Positions 7,759 through 17,024 of a stretch of 64,000 bases of DNA are shown one piece after another. Within the stretch, counting starts at the first letter, position 1, and every line of letters starts with the position of its first letter. A program made the translations under genes and the position numbers. The DNA is from F23-B02 sp963625655 (GTDB lineage Bacteria; Bacillota; Clostridia; Oscillospirales; Oscillospiraceae), in NCBI GenBank assembly GCA_963625655.1, contig CAVFTS010000005.1:3945-67944 (forward strand). The letters run 5' to 3'. Under the pieces are notes generated by a model, which did not search any database, was not told the origin of the DNA, and saw only the letters and a program-made list of their open reading frames with translations.

Positions 7759-9003
7759 ATGGCAAGAACCGATGAAAGAAAGAGTATCCGCTGCTCCTTC
7801 TGCGGCAAAACGCAGAATCAGGTCGGCAGGCTTATTGCGGGCAACGGTGCATATATTTGCGACGAGTGTATTCAGCTTTGTATGAGCATAATCGGCGAGG
7901 ATCTTGAGGCGCCGATGCACGATAACGACGGCAACAGGATTAGCTTTGAAACGCTGCCCAAGCCCGCCGAGATCAAGAAAAAGCTTGACGAATATATTGT
8001 CGGACAGGACAGGGCAAAGGTCGTCCTCTCCGTGGCGGTGTACAACCATTATAAGAGGATCCTTTACGCCGGAGATAACGACGTAGAGCTTCAAAAGAGC
8101 AACATTCTCCTCATCGGTCCCACCGGCAGCGGCAAGACCCTGTTTGCGCAGTCGCTTGCGAAGATGCTGAATGTTCCGTTTGCGATCGCCGATGCGACGA
8201 CGCTCACTGAAGCGGGCTACGTCGGCGAAGACGTGGAGAATATTCTTCTGCGTCTGCTCCAAGCCGCCGATTTCGACGTGGAGCGTGCCGAGAACGGCAT
8301 AATTTACATTGACGAGATAGACAAAATCGCCCGAAAGAGCGAAAATACATCCATAACGAGAGACGTTTCCGGCGAGGGCGTGCAGCAGGCTCTGCTCAAG
8401 CTGCTTGAGGGAACTGTCGCAAACGTACCCCCGCAGGGCGGCAGAAAGCACCCGCATCAGGAGTTTATCAAGGTCGATACAACCAACATTCTCTTTATCT
8501 GCGGCGGTGCCTTTGACGGACTGGACAAGATAATCGAAAAGCGCACCGACAAAAAGAGCATCGGCTTCGGCGCCGAGATACGTTCTTCCGGTGAGGCCGA
8601 CGTCGGCGACCTTTTAGCGCAGGCACAGCAGCACGATCTTCTCAAGTTCGGCATCATTCCGGAGCTTATCGGACGTCTGCCCGTTATCGCACCGCTCAAT
8701 TCTCTCAAGAGAGAGGACCTTGTGCGCATCCTGACCGTGCCGAAAAACGCAATGACCCGTCAGTATGAGGCGCTGATGAGTTACGACGGCGTTGAGCTTG
8801 AATACGAACCCGCTGCGCTTGAAGCCATTGCAGACAAAGCGATCGAGATGAAGATCGGCGCAAGGGGACTCCGCAGCGTGATGGAAAGCATAATGACCGA
8901 CATAATGTACGGAGTTCCGTCCGAAAAGGACATTGCCAAGGTCATTGTGACGGCAGACTGTGTGAACAACAACACCAGCCCCGAAATAATTCGCAACAAT
9001 TGA
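7759..9003 (+). CDS. clpX: ATP-dependent Clp protease ATPase subunit ClpX
   Basis: A 414-residue AAA+ unfoldase. The N-terminal zinc-binding domain has CSFC (12-15) and CDEC (34-37). Walker A is GPTGSGKT (120-127), followed by the GYVGED pore loop and Walker B IDEIDKI. The IGF loop for ClpP docking is visible as KKSIGFGAE. The C-terminal GARGLRS sensor II is intact. GAGG lies 8 nt before the ATG. Confidence 0.98.
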   Translation: MARTDERKSIRCSFCGKTQNQVGRLIAGNGAYICDECIQLCMSIIGEDLEAPMHDNDGNRISFETLPKPAEIKKKLDEYIVGQDRAKVVLSVAVYNHYKRILYAGDNDVELQKSNILLIGPTGSGKTLFAQSLAKMLNVPFAIADATTLTEAGYVGEDVENILLRLLQAADFDVERAENGIIYIDEIDKIARKSENTSITRDVSGEGVQQALLKLLEGTVANVPPQGGRKHPHQEFIKVDTTNILFICGGAFDGLDKIIEKRTDKKSIGFGAEIRSSGEADVGDLLAQAQQHDLLKFGIIPELIGRLPVIAPLNSLKREDLVRILTVPKNAMTRQYEALMSYDGVELEYEPAALEAIADKAIEMKIGARGLRSVMESIMTDIMYGVPSEKDIAKVIVTADCVNNNTSPEIIRNN

Positions 9004-9009
9004 TACTTT

Positions 9010-9045
9010 GTGCAGGACGGGGTATGGTCTCGCCCTGCACGTTTT
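9010..9045 (+). terminator. hairpin between clpX and lon
   Basis: GTGCAGG (9010-9016) pairs with CCTGCAC (9034-9040) and is followed by GTTTT. The loop is long and partly self-complementary. It is a probable weak terminator or attenuator before lon. Confidence 0.5.
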
Positions 9046-9067
9046 ATATCTCCCAAGGAGGGACATA

Positions 9068-11467
9068 ATGATTAGCAACGATAAATATGCGACAAGAGAT
9101 CTACCCATACTTGCGCTCAGGGGAATCACCATGTTTCCCGACGTATTTATGGCATTTAATATTGAGCGCAACCAGTCCCACGCAGCACTGAAGGCGGCGG
9201 AGAATACCGATTACGACCTTTTCTTGGTTACTCAGCGTGACGTTTCGTGTGACGCACCGACGCAGGACGATCTGTACGAATACGGCGTTGTATGCCACAT
9301 TACGTCGCTGACGAAAAATTCGACGAATAGCAGCACCGCAAGCGTCGAGGGACTTTACAGAGGCAGAATTTTGCGTATCTACGCTGACGAGCCGTGCTTT
9401 TTCGGACGCATTGAGCCGATTCCCGATTTCCCGGTATCACGGCCGGACGAAGCGGCGACGCTTATGCGTGCCTGCCTTGACGCTCTCAAAGCAAACGAAC
9501 AGCTTGTCGAGGGCGCAAACCCGATGCAGATGTTCAACGTGATGGTTGCAAAGGAGCCCGGCATTCTTTCAAACAGAGTGGCGCAGACGCTGAATCTGTT
9601 CTACACCGACAAGCAGAATCTGCTCGAGGAGCTTGACCCCGTGATGCGTCTTGAGATGTTGATGGACTACATCCGTCAGCTTGGCTGCGTTCTTGTCTAC
9701 GAGCAGGAGCTTAATGCCGCAACGAATGATCAGGTCAACAAAAGCCAGCGTGAATACTATCTGCGTGAGCAGATGAAGGTCATTCAGCATGAGCTGGGTG
9801 AGGACGGTACCGATGACGAGATCTCCGAATACAGAAGCGGAATCAAGGCCTTGAAGCTTGACGAGACCTCGGAGGAAAAGCTTTTAAAGGAAGTGTCACA
9901 TCTTGCAAAGCAGCCCTTCGGCTCTGCCGAGGGCAGCGTTATCCGCAATTATCTTGACCTTTGCCTTGAACTGCCGTGGAATGAAAAAACCGTTGAGCAG
10001 ACCGATATTGCGGTGGCGAGAAAGCAACTTGACGACGACCATTTCGGGCTTGAAAAGATCAAGGAACGTATAATCGAATACCTTGCGGTGCGGCAGCTTG
10101 CTCCCGACTCCGATGGTGCGATACTCTGCCTTGTCGGCCCTCCGGGAACCGGCAAAACGAGCATTGCCATGAGCGTTGCTAAGGCACTTAACCGCAAGCT
10201 TGTGCGCATATCGCTCGGCGGCGTTGACGACGAAGCTGAGATAAGAGGTCACCGCAAGACCTACATCGGCTCCATGCCCGGCAGAATAATTGCGGGACTC
10301 AATACCGCAAAGTCCTCAAATCCGCTCATGGTTTTGGATGAGATCGACAAGCTCAATTCGAGCCACAAAGGAGACCCCGCCTCGGCTTTGCTTGAGGTCC
10401 TTGACCCGGAGCAGAACAAGAAATTTCGGGATAACTACCTTGAGATTCCCTTTGATCTTTCAAACGTTTTCTTCATTGCAACGGCCAACACAACCGATAC
10501 CGTTCCGAGAGCGCTTCTCGACAGGATGGAGATCATTCGTCTTTCGAGCTATACGGACGAGGAAAAGCTTTGCATTGCCAAGAATTATCTTGTACCGAAG
10601 CAGCGCAAAAAGCACGGGCTCAAGTCGGCACAGCTCAAAGTCAGCGACGATGCCATAAGAGAGATCATCACGCTTTATACCAGAGAGTCCGGTGTCAGAG
10701 AGCTTGAAAGATGCATCGCCTCCGTTTGCAGAAAAACGGTCGTACTGCTTTCCGAGGGTGCAAAAAAGAGCGTGTCATTAAGAGCGGGTTCACTGCAGCA
10801 GTACCTCGGTTCGCCCAAGTTTAAGCCCGAGCAGATTCGCCGAAACGACGAGGTCGGGCTTGTCAGAGGTCTTGCGTGGACGGCTGCCGGCGGTGAGGTG
10901 CTTGATGTTGAGGCGGCGATCGTTCCGGGTACCGGGAAGCTTGAGCTTACCGGTAATCTCGGCGACGTTATGAAGGAGTCCTGCCATGCGGCGCTGACCT
11001 ATATAAGGAGCCGCACGGCGGTCTTTGGGATCGACCCCGATTTTTATAAGAACTACGACATTCATCTTCACTTCCCGGAAGGCGCCGTTCCCAAGGACGG
11101 TCCCTCCGCCGGAATAACGGTCACCGTCGCAATGGTCTCGGCGCTCACCGGAATGCCCGTGCGCTACGATGTTGCCATGACGGGTGAGATCAGTCTCAGA
11201 GGTCGTGTCATGCCAATCGGCGGACTGAAGGAAAAGACGATGGCGGCAATGCGCAACGGCGTTTCGACGGTCATTATCCCTGCGGGCAACGAGTCCGACC
11301 TTTACGAGATTGACCCCAGAGTAAGAGCGGCGCTCAACTTTATATGCGTTGACTCTGCGGATAATGCGCTTGAGGCGGCGCTTATTAAGCCGCAAAAGCA
11401 TATGCCGGATATCGTGATACCGACGCAGGCTGCGTCAAAACGGAAGGTAAGTCATGACTTCACTTAA
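9068..11467 (+). CDS. lon: ATP-dependent protease La (Lon)
   Basis: A 799-residue LonA. The N-terminal substrate-binding domain starts at LPILALRG. The AAA+ module has Walker A GPPGTGKTS (near residue 357). The Ser/Lys protease domain has the catalytic serine in DGPSAG (Ser680) and lysine in GGLKEK (Lys723). It degrades misfolded and regulatory proteins. The ATG at 9068 follows AAGGAGG; the in-frame ATG at 9008 lies in the preceding hairpin and has no ribosome binding site. It overlaps engB by 14 nt. Confidence 0.97.
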   Translation: MISNDKYATRDLPILALRGITMFPDVFMAFNIERNQSHAALKAAENTDYDLFLVTQRDVSCDAPTQDDLYEYGVVCHITSLTKNSTNSSTASVEGLYRGRILRIYADEPCFFGRIEPIPDFPVSRPDEAATLMRACLDALKANEQLVEGANPMQMFNVMVAKEPGILSNRVAQTLNLFYTDKQNLLEELDPVMRLEMLMDYIRQLGCVLVYEQELNAATNDQVNKSQREYYLREQMKVIQHELGEDGTDDEISEYRSGIKALKLDETSEEKLLKEVSHLAKQPFGSAEGSVIRNYLDLCLELPWNEKTVEQTDIAVARKQLDDDHFGLEKIKERIIEYLAVRQLAPDSDGAILCLVGPPGTGKTSIAMSVAKALNRKLVRISLGGVDDEAEIRGHRKTYIGSMPGRIIAGLNTAKSSNPLMVLDEIDKLNSSHKGDPASALLEVLDPEQNKKFRDNYLEIPFDLSNVFFIATANTTDTVPRALLDRMEIIRLSSYTDEEKLCIAKNYLVPKQRKKHGLKSAQLKVSDDAIREIITLYTRESGVRELERCIASVCRKTVVLLSEGAKKSVSLRAGSLQQYLGSPKFKPEQIRRNDEVGLVRGLAWTAAGGEVLDVEAAIVPGTGKLELTGNLGDVMKESCHAALTYIRSRTAVFGIDPDFYKNYDIHLHFPEGAVPKDGPSAGITVTVAMVSALTGMPVRYDVAMTGEISLRGRVMPIGGLKEKTMAAMRNGVSTVIIPAGNESDLYEIDPRVRAALNFICVDSADNALEAALIKPQKHMPDIVIPTQAASKRKVSHDFT

Positions 11468-12044
11468 CACAAACAAAGCCGAATTTATAAAATCCGCCGC
11501 CTCCGCTTCGGATTTTATCCGGAGCGAAATTCCGGCGATAGTCTTCTCCGGCAAGTCAAACGTCGGCAAATCGTCCGTCATAAACCGCCTCCTGTGCAGA
11601 AAGAATTTTGCGAGAGTCGGCCAGTCGCCCGGAAAAACGATACACGTCAACTACTTCCTCATCGACGAAAAGGCGTACTTTGTCGATCTGCCGGGCTACG
11701 GATATGCGAAGGTCTCCCTAAGCGAAAAAGAGCGCTGGGGCAAGCTCATGGAGAGCTTTTTCGCAGCGGAAGGGCTTATAACTCTCGGCGTTATGATCGT
11801 CGACTCACGGCACAAGCCCACCGCCGACGACGTTACAATGGCACAGTGGTTTGCGGCGGCGGAGTGTCCTCTCGTGGTCGTTGCCAACAAGGCGGATAAG
11901 CTCAAAAAGAGCGAGATCGAATCGAACCTTTCACTCATCCGCACTACGCTGTCGCTTCCGGATGAGGTTCCCGTGGTGCTGTTTTCCGCCGAAAAGGGAA
12001 CGGGGAGAGATGCTTTGATGACCGAAATTCTCAAGTATGTCTGA
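11454..12044 (+). CDS. engB: ribosome biogenesis GTP-binding protein EngB (YsxC)
   Basis: A 196-residue GTPase for 50S assembly. It has G1 GKSNVGKSS (33-41), the switch-I PGKT, G3 DLPGYGYAKV (about 78-87) and G4 NKAD. The GYGYA sequence after DLPG is diagnostic for EngB. It overlaps lon by 14 nt, the conserved lon-ysxC order of Firmicutes. Confidence 0.96.
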   Translation: MTSLNTNKAEFIKSAASASDFIRSEIPAIVFSGKSNVGKSSVINRLLCRKNFARVGQSPGKTIHVNYFLIDEKAYFVDLPGYGYAKVSLSEKERWGKLMESFFAAEGLITLGVMIVDSRHKPTADDVTMAQWFAAAECPLVVVANKADKLKKSEIESNLSLIRTTLSLPDEVPVVLFSAEKGTGRDALMTEILKYV

Positions 12045-12052
12045 GGTTTGCC

Positions 12053-12745
12053 ATGAGTTCATTTTCTGACGTCATAAACGGGCTTGACTGGAGTGTTCCT
12101 TTGGAAATTCTCGGCTCCGTCATCCCCGCACTCATATGCATAACGCTGCATGAGCTGAGTCACGGCTACGTTGCGTACCTACTCGGCGACCCGACCGCAA
12201 AGCGCATGGGCAGACTGACCTTGAACCCGATAAAGCACATTGACATCGTGGGTCTTGTTATGATGGCGGTGTTCAAGTTCGGCTGGGCAAAGCCCGTGCC
12301 GATCGACTACCGCAATTTTAAGCACCCGAAGCGTGATACTGCGATCACCGCAGCCGCCGGACCTGTTGCGAACGTCATTATCGCCTGCGTCTTTATGTTC
12401 CTGTACGGGCTTCTGTTTCTGCCGCTTACGATGACGGACAACGAAGTCATATCGCAGTTTTTGCTGAACACGCTCTCTGCCACCGCTTATATAAGTGCGG
12501 CTCTTGCCGTATTTAATCTCATCCCCATTCCGCCGCTTGACGGCTCAAAGATTCTTTTTTCGTTTCTGAGCGACGAGGTCTATATGAAGCTCATGCGTAT
12601 AGAGCAGTACGGAATGATAATTCTCATCCTGCTTTTTGCTACCGATCTTATGGGCAACCCCCTGCAAGCGGCGACGCAATTTGTGATAGACAAGCTGTTT
12701 TTCTTTGTCGATTGGGGATTTGAGCTTGGAAAGGCACTGATTTAA
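12053..12745 (+). CDS. site-2 protease family protein (M50)
   Basis: A 230-residue integral membrane zinc protease. The HExxH active site is HELSH (33-37) within the first membrane helix, with the third ligand in PPLDGSKIL (Asp162). There are about five to six hydrophobic helices. The compact form with no PDZ domain is the YwhC/Rip3-like group rather than SpoIVFB with CBS domains or RseP. The substrate is unknown. It is cotranscribed with scpA-scpB, a common clostridial arrangement. Confidence 0.92.
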   Translation: MSSFSDVINGLDWSVPLEILGSVIPALICITLHELSHGYVAYLLGDPTAKRMGRLTLNPIKHIDIVGLVMMAVFKFGWAKPVPIDYRNFKHPKRDTAITAAAGPVANVIIACVFMFLYGLLFLPLTMTDNEVISQFLLNTLSATAYISAALAVFNLIPIPPLDGSKILFSFLSDEVYMKLMRIEQYGMIILILLFATDLMGNPLQAATQFVIDKLFFFVDWGFELGKALI

Positions 12746-12751
12746 AAGCTT

Positions 12752-13534
12752 ATGGAAGATTTGACATTTCATCTTGAGGGCATCGTAAAGGAACGCAACG
12801 AGCTTCAGGATTTCAGCGGCCCGCTCAGTCTGATTCTGATGCTGCTGTCAAAAAACAAAATAGAGATACGAGACATCAAGATTGCCGAAATTCTCGACCA
12901 GTACCTCGAATACCTTGACGAGATGGAGAAAATGGATCTGGAGATCGCCAGTGAATTTGTTCAGATGGCATCACATCTCCTGTACATCAAGACAAGGACC
13001 CTGCTTGCGGGCGAGGAGGAGGTCAGTGAGCTCGAGGAGCTTATGTCTTCGCTTGAACAGCTCAAATGCAGGGATGTTTTTGCGGCCTTACAAAAGGTGA
13101 CGCCGGAGCTTAAAAAGGCGTCGGAGACCGGACTTTTATACTATGCAAAGCGCCCTGAGCCTTTGCCGAAGCGCAAGGAAGCGTATGAATATCGTCACGA
13201 ACCGGCAGAGCTTCTCAAGTCACTTTACACGGTCATAAGCCGAGGCGGAAAGCCTGTTGAGCCGGAATACGCCCGCAAGCTTGCTCCCTCAAGGATTGTT
13301 TATGAGGTGCGTGCCAAGAGCCGTGAGCTTATACGGCTTCTGCAGAACGGTGATATGCGCTTAAACGAGCTGTACCTCGGCTGCGAGAGCCGTTCGGAGC
13401 TTGTTGCGACTTTTATTTCCGTTTTGGAGCTGTGCAGCATGGGCAGCGTCGAGCTGAGTGGCGAGGACGGAGATTACACGCTGAGCTTTGTCGGCGGTAA
13501 TATCGATGAAATCCTTGAAAAAATCGTAGAGTAG
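12752..13534 (+). CDS. scpA: segregation and condensation protein A
   Basis: A 260-residue kleisin subunit of the SMC-ScpAB condensin. The N-terminal FSGPLSLILMLL and the long helix LEIASEFVQMASHLLYIKTRTLL region contact the SMC neck. The C-terminal winged helix would contact the SMC head. It lies directly upstream of scpB in the usual pair. The ribosome binding site is weak, so translation may couple to the upstream protease gene 6 nt away. Confidence 0.93.
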   Translation: MEDLTFHLEGIVKERNELQDFSGPLSLILMLLSKNKIEIRDIKIAEILDQYLEYLDEMEKMDLEIASEFVQMASHLLYIKTRTLLAGEEEVSELEELMSSLEQLKCRDVFAALQKVTPELKKASETGLLYYAKRPEPLPKRKEAYEYRHEPAELLKSLYTVISRGGKPVEPEYARKLAPSRIVYEVRAKSRELIRLLQNGDMRLNELYLGCESRSELVATFISVLELCSMGSVELSGEDGDYTLSFVGGNIDEILEKIVE

Positions 13535-13541
13535 GTATAAC

Positions 13542-14141
13542 ATGGAAGATATGAATATAAAGTCCGCACTTGAGGCAATACTTTTTGCGGCGGGGGAACC
13601 CGTTCCGGCGGCGAGAATATCGCTCATTCTCGAACAGGACGAGGAGACCGTGTGGGATGCCGCACGGGAGCTGTCCGAGCAATACGAGAAAGAGTGCAGG
13701 GGAATAAGGCTCTTAAAGCTTGATAAGGCTCTGCAGATGTGTTCCGCTCCCGAATACGCTGCCGTTATCGGCAAAACGCTTGAGCAGCGCAAGCCGCCCA
13801 TGCTCTCCCAGCCCGCACTCGAAACGCTTGCGGTCGTTGCGTATTTTCAGCCGGTCACGAGGGCGTACATTGATCAGGTGCGAGGCGTTGACAGCTCGTA
13901 CACGGTCGGCGTTTTGATCGACAGGGGACTTATCGAGCGCTGCGGCAAGCTTGACGTGCCGGGCAGACCCTCGCTTCTCCGAACGACCGACGTATTTCTG
14001 CGCACGATGGGTATAAGCGAGCTTTCGCAGCTTCCGACCTTGCCGGACATCGCTACGGGTGATGCCGCAAAGAAGCTTGAGGACGCCATCGAAAAGCTCA
14101 ACATCGTCGGCGACAGTCAAATGAGCATTGAGGAGATATAG
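13542..14141 (+). CDS. scpB: segregation and condensation protein B
   Basis: A 199-residue protein of two tandem winged-helix domains. Family signatures are ALEAILFAAGEPV near the start, LSQPALETLAVVAYFQPVTR in the middle and GRPSLLRTT before the end. ScpB dimers bridge ScpA in the SMC condensin complex. It follows scpA by 7 nt. Confidence 0.96.
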   Translation: MEDMNIKSALEAILFAAGEPVPAARISLILEQDEETVWDAARELSEQYEKECRGIRLLKLDKALQMCSAPEYAAVIGKTLEQRKPPMLSQPALETLAVVAYFQPVTRAYIDQVRGVDSSYTVGVLIDRGLIERCGKLDVPGRPSLLRTTDVFLRTMGISELSQLPTLPDIATGDAAKKLEDAIEKLNIVGDSQMSIEEI

Positions 14142-14165
14142 CTCTCCTCACGGGAGGTTTGAAAT

Positions 14166-14813
14166 TTGACCGCACTCATCATAGCGGCATCTGTTATTGC
14201 CGTAATAACGGTCTTACTGCTGCTTCCAATCACCATCTGCTTTACGGCAAAGGACGGTAATTTTTGTTCCGAGGTGACGTTTGCGGGCATAATACGCCTG
14301 TACCCGAAACGGCAAAAGCAATCGGCGCCGCAGAAAAAAACGCAGAAGCCGGGGACGCAGCAGTCAAATGTAAACGCTTTTTTTGAAACGGCGCAGAGGC
14401 TCGGCTTTTCGTTTTCGGAGTGGATGGATGTCGCAAAGACGGCGATAAAGGCGCTCGGAAGACTTGCACGAAAGCTCAAAGCGCCGACCCTTAAGTTTCG
14501 GTGCCTCATATCCGCAGCCGATCCGTATGAGAGCGTCATGCGTTACAATTACGCAAGTACCGCACTGTATACGCTTATGCCGTTTGCAAAACGGCACCTC
14601 GGCATAAAGGACAGCGACGTTTCCGTCGGTACCGACTTTGACTCCGATAAAACGACGATTGAGCTTTATGCAAAGCTGTATTTAAGGATAGGGACATTGC
14701 TGCTTGCGCCGATAGACGTGCTTTCGACGTTTGTGCGAATATATCTGAGACATAAAATTGACCGAATAAAGGAAAGGAAGGCACTCAAATGGAAAACAAA
14801 CTCAGTGAGCTGA
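14166..14813 (+). CDS. DUF2953 membrane protein (YtfI-like)
   Basis: A 215-residue protein that starts at TTG with GGGAGG 8 nt upstream. An N-terminal membrane helix (about 3-21) is followed by a hydrophilic domain with the DUF2953 features KFRCLISAADPYES and a basic C-terminus. In Bacillus the equivalent ytfI precedes ytfJ (gerW), as here, pointing to a sporulation-linked but undefined role. It overlaps gerW by 25 nt. Confidence 0.82.
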   Translation: MTALIIAASVIAVITVLLLLPITICFTAKDGNFCSEVTFAGIIRLYPKRQKQSAPQKKTQKPGTQQSNVNAFFETAQRLGFSFSEWMDVAKTAIKALGRLARKLKAPTLKFRCLISAADPYESVMRYNYASTALYTLMPFAKRHLGIKDSDVSVGTDFDSDKTTIELYAKLYLRIGTLLLAPIDVLSTFVRIYLRHKIDRIKERKALKWKTNSVS

Positions 14814-15154
14814 TGCAGTCCACCATGAGCAATATAAAGAGCATGGTCGAGGTCAACAACATAGTCGGGGAACCCATCGTCACTCCCGACGGCATTACCC
14901 TCGTCCCGGTCTCCAAGCTCAGCTTCGGCTTCGGCGGAGGCGGCGGTGACCTTACAGGCAAGACCCCCGCGGGCTTCGGCGGAGGCAGCGCAGCCGGCGT
15001 CAAGATCGAGCCGATGGGCTTTCTCGTGGTGAAGGACAACAGCGTCCGCATGATAAACGTCCTGCCTCCCGCACAGAACACGGTCGACAGGATCCTTGAC
15101 CTTGCACCGCAGGTGATGGACAAGGTCGATCAGTATATAAGCAAAAAGGAATAA
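14789..15154 (+). CDS. gerW: GerW family sporulation protein (YtfJ)
   Basis: A 121-residue protein with the family pattern NIVGEPIVTPDGITLVPVSK, a glycine-rich FGFGGGGGD stretch and a second glycine-rich FGGGSAAG before PMGFLVV. GerW is made in the forespore and needed for germination in Bacillus. AAAGGAAGG precedes the ATG inside the DUF2953 gene. The next gene, a D,D-carboxypeptidase, begins 58 nt downstream inside a strong hairpin. Confidence 0.93.
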   Translation: MENKLSELMQSTMSNIKSMVEVNNIVGEPIVTPDGITLVPVSKLSFGFGGGGGDLTGKTPAGFGGGSAAGVKIEPMGFLVVKDNSVRMINVLPPAQNTVDRILDLAPQVMDKVDQYISKKE

Positions 15155-15172
15155 TTTAGTACGCCGCAGGCA

Positions 15173-15214
15173 ATAATAAGCACTACCTTATATTTAAAAG
15201 GCGGTGCTTATTAT
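15173..15214 (+). promoter_or_regulatory. hairpin burying the ribosome binding site and start of dacB
   Basis: Bases 15173-15183 pair with 15204-15214 (11 bp, ATAATAAGCAC with GTGCTTATTAT). After one G-U pair and one mismatch, CCTT (15186-15189) pairs with AAGG (15198-15201). The loop is 15190-15197. The 3' arm contains the whole Shine-Dalgarno sequence AAGGCGGTG and the first two bases of the ATG at 15213. No T-tract follows, so this is not a terminator. It should block translation on any transcript containing both arms. Confidence 0.7.
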
Positions 15215-16274
15215 GCGTAAAGCGACAGCGGCTTTTGCCGTAATAACGATACTTTTATCGACACTAACGCCAAGCGCTTTTGCCGTGCGTGACGATATTT
15301 CCTCTCGCAGCACCATAGTCATGTGCGCCGACACCGGAGACGTGCTGTATGAGGACAATGCGGACGAGAAAATGCTGATAGCAAGCCTCACCAAAATAAT
15401 GACAGCAATACTCGTCATCGAAAATTGCGACCTTGAGGAGCTTGTCATTATAAACCCCGACTGGTGCTATATCGAAGGTTCTTCGATGTATCTTGCTGCG
15501 GGGAAAATGTACACGGTGCATGACATTCTTATGGGTATGATGCTAACCTCCGGCAACGATGCGGCGACGGCACTTGCCTGTCACTGTTCGGGAAGCGTCG
15601 AGGATTTTGCAAAGCTGATGAACGAAAAGGCGGCGGAACTCGGAATGCTTAGCAGCTCCTTTAAAAATCCGCACGGACTTGATGCCGAGGAGCATTACTC
15701 GACGGCACGGGATCTTGCGATGCTTACCCGCTACTGCATGAAAAACGAGGAGTTTTGCAAGATCGTCTCTACGAAATCGTACACCGTCGGCGAGCTGAGC
15801 TATGTAAATCACAACCGCCTGCTTTGGGAGTGCGAAGGCTGCATAGGAGTAAAAACGGGCTATACCATGGCGTCCGGGCGTACGCTTGTGAGCTGTACCG
15901 AGCGCAACGGTATGCGACTCATATGCGTGACATTAGGCGCACCCGACGACTGGAACGACCATATGAAGCTTTACGACGAGGCGTTTGCAAAATATAGCAT
16001 CACAGTCTACGATTCCGACAGCTTCTATGTCAATATTCCGGCGGTACTGCCGACCTTTGGAGACATTAAGGCCGTTCCGCAGGAAAAGATATCCGTCCTG
16101 ACCGACGGCGACGACGTCGTAAATATAAGGCTTGAGCTTCCGAGGCTGGTGTTTGCGCCGATTCTGAACGGTGGCTATGCCGGCAAGCTCACGGTGTTTA
16201 TAAACGGTACCTTGGCAGCCGAGACCGATATGGTATATGCCGCGCCGGAGGCAAAGAGCGGTACCGATAAATAG
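15213..16274 (+). CDS. D-alanyl-D-alanine carboxypeptidase (DacF/DacB-like PBP)
   Basis: A 353-residue secreted S11 serine peptidase trimming peptidoglycan stem peptides. A signal peptide ends at about SAFA (24). The penicillin-binding motifs are SLTK (58-61), SGN (113-115) and KTG (214-216). A C-terminal beta domain follows, but no obvious C-terminal membrane helix is seen. The ATG at 15213 is preferred over the GTG at 15204, which lies inside the ribosome binding site. Its position after gerW suggests a spore cortex role (DacF/DacB), which is inference. Confidence 0.92.
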   Translation: MRKATAAFAVITILLSTLTPSAFAVRDDISSRSTIVMCADTGDVLYEDNADEKMLIASLTKIMTAILVIENCDLEELVIINPDWCYIEGSSMYLAAGKMYTVHDILMGMMLTSGNDAATALACHCSGSVEDFAKLMNEKAAELGMLSSSFKNPHGLDAEEHYSTARDLAMLTRYCMKNEEFCKIVSTKSYTVGELSYVNHNRLLWECEGCIGVKTGYTMASGRTLVSCTERNGMRLICVTLGAPDDWNDHMKLYDEAFAKYSITVYDSDSFYVNIPAVLPTFGDIKAVPQEKISVLTDGDDVVNIRLELPRLVFAPILNGGYAGKLTVFINGTLAAETDMVYAAPEAKSGTDK

Positions 16275-16283
16275 GTATAAATA

Positions 16284-16988
16284 ATGAAAGAACGAATACA
16301 AAAGATAATCTCTGCGGCGGGACTTGCATCCCGCAGAGCGGGGGAGCGCATGATAAGCGAGGGACTCGTAAAAATAAACGGGGTCACCGCAAGCCTCGGC
16401 GACTCCGCCGACCCGGTAACCGACGTGATTGAGGTTGGCGGAAAGCGCATTTCCGCCCAAGGATGCAAGACGTACATAATGCTGAACAAACCGAGAGGTT
16501 ACATTACGAGCCTTAGCGACGAAAAGGGGAGACCCTGCGTTGCGGAGCTTGTCTCGTCCGTCGGAAAGCGTGTTTACCCGGTCGGAAGACTGGATATGTA
16601 CTCAGAAGGTCTGCTCATAATGACCGACGATGGCGACTTTGCAAACAGGCTCATGCACCCGTCAAGCGAAAAACGCAAGACTTATAGGCTCACGATCTCC
16701 GGCGAGTGTACCGACAGTGCGCTCGATATCATGCGCTCGCCGCTTCTCATAGACGGCTACCGTATACGGCCGGCTGCGGTCTCCGTCGTTAGAAACGATA
16801 AAAATACCACGCTCCTCGATGTTACGATCCACGAAGGCAGGAACCGTCAGATAAGGAAAATGTGCGAGCAGGCGGGGCTGACGCTCATAAGACTTGTGCG
16901 AATTTCCGAGGGCGGACTTGAGCTTGCGGACCTTCCCGTCGGCAAGTGGCGTTATTTGACCGAAGCCGAGGTCACTATGCTGAAATAA
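16284..16988 (+). CDS. rluB: pseudouridine synthase RluB family
   Basis: A 234-residue enzyme. An N-terminal S4 RNA-binding domain (about 1-58, ERIQKIISAAGLASRRAGE) precedes the RsuA/RluB catalytic domain with GRLDMYSEGLL, catalytic Asp104, and the later NRQIRKMCEQAGL. It should modify 23S rRNA near the peptidyl transferase region (U2605 in E. coli). RluB next to scpA-scpB is common in Firmicutes. The last gene before an AT-rich gap. Confidence 0.94.
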   Translation: MKERIQKIISAAGLASRRAGERMISEGLVKINGVTASLGDSADPVTDVIEVGGKRISAQGCKTYIMLNKPRGYITSLSDEKGRPCVAELVSSVGKRVYPVGRLDMYSEGLLIMTDDGDFANRLMHPSSEKRKTYRLTISGECTDSALDIMRSPLLIDGYRIRPAAVSVVRNDKNTTLLDVTIHEGRNRQIRKMCEQAGLTLIRLVRISEGGLELADLPVGKWRYLTEAEVTMLK

Positions 16989-17024
16989 ATTCGATATTAT
17001 GTATATTTTGCAAGTTTGTATATT

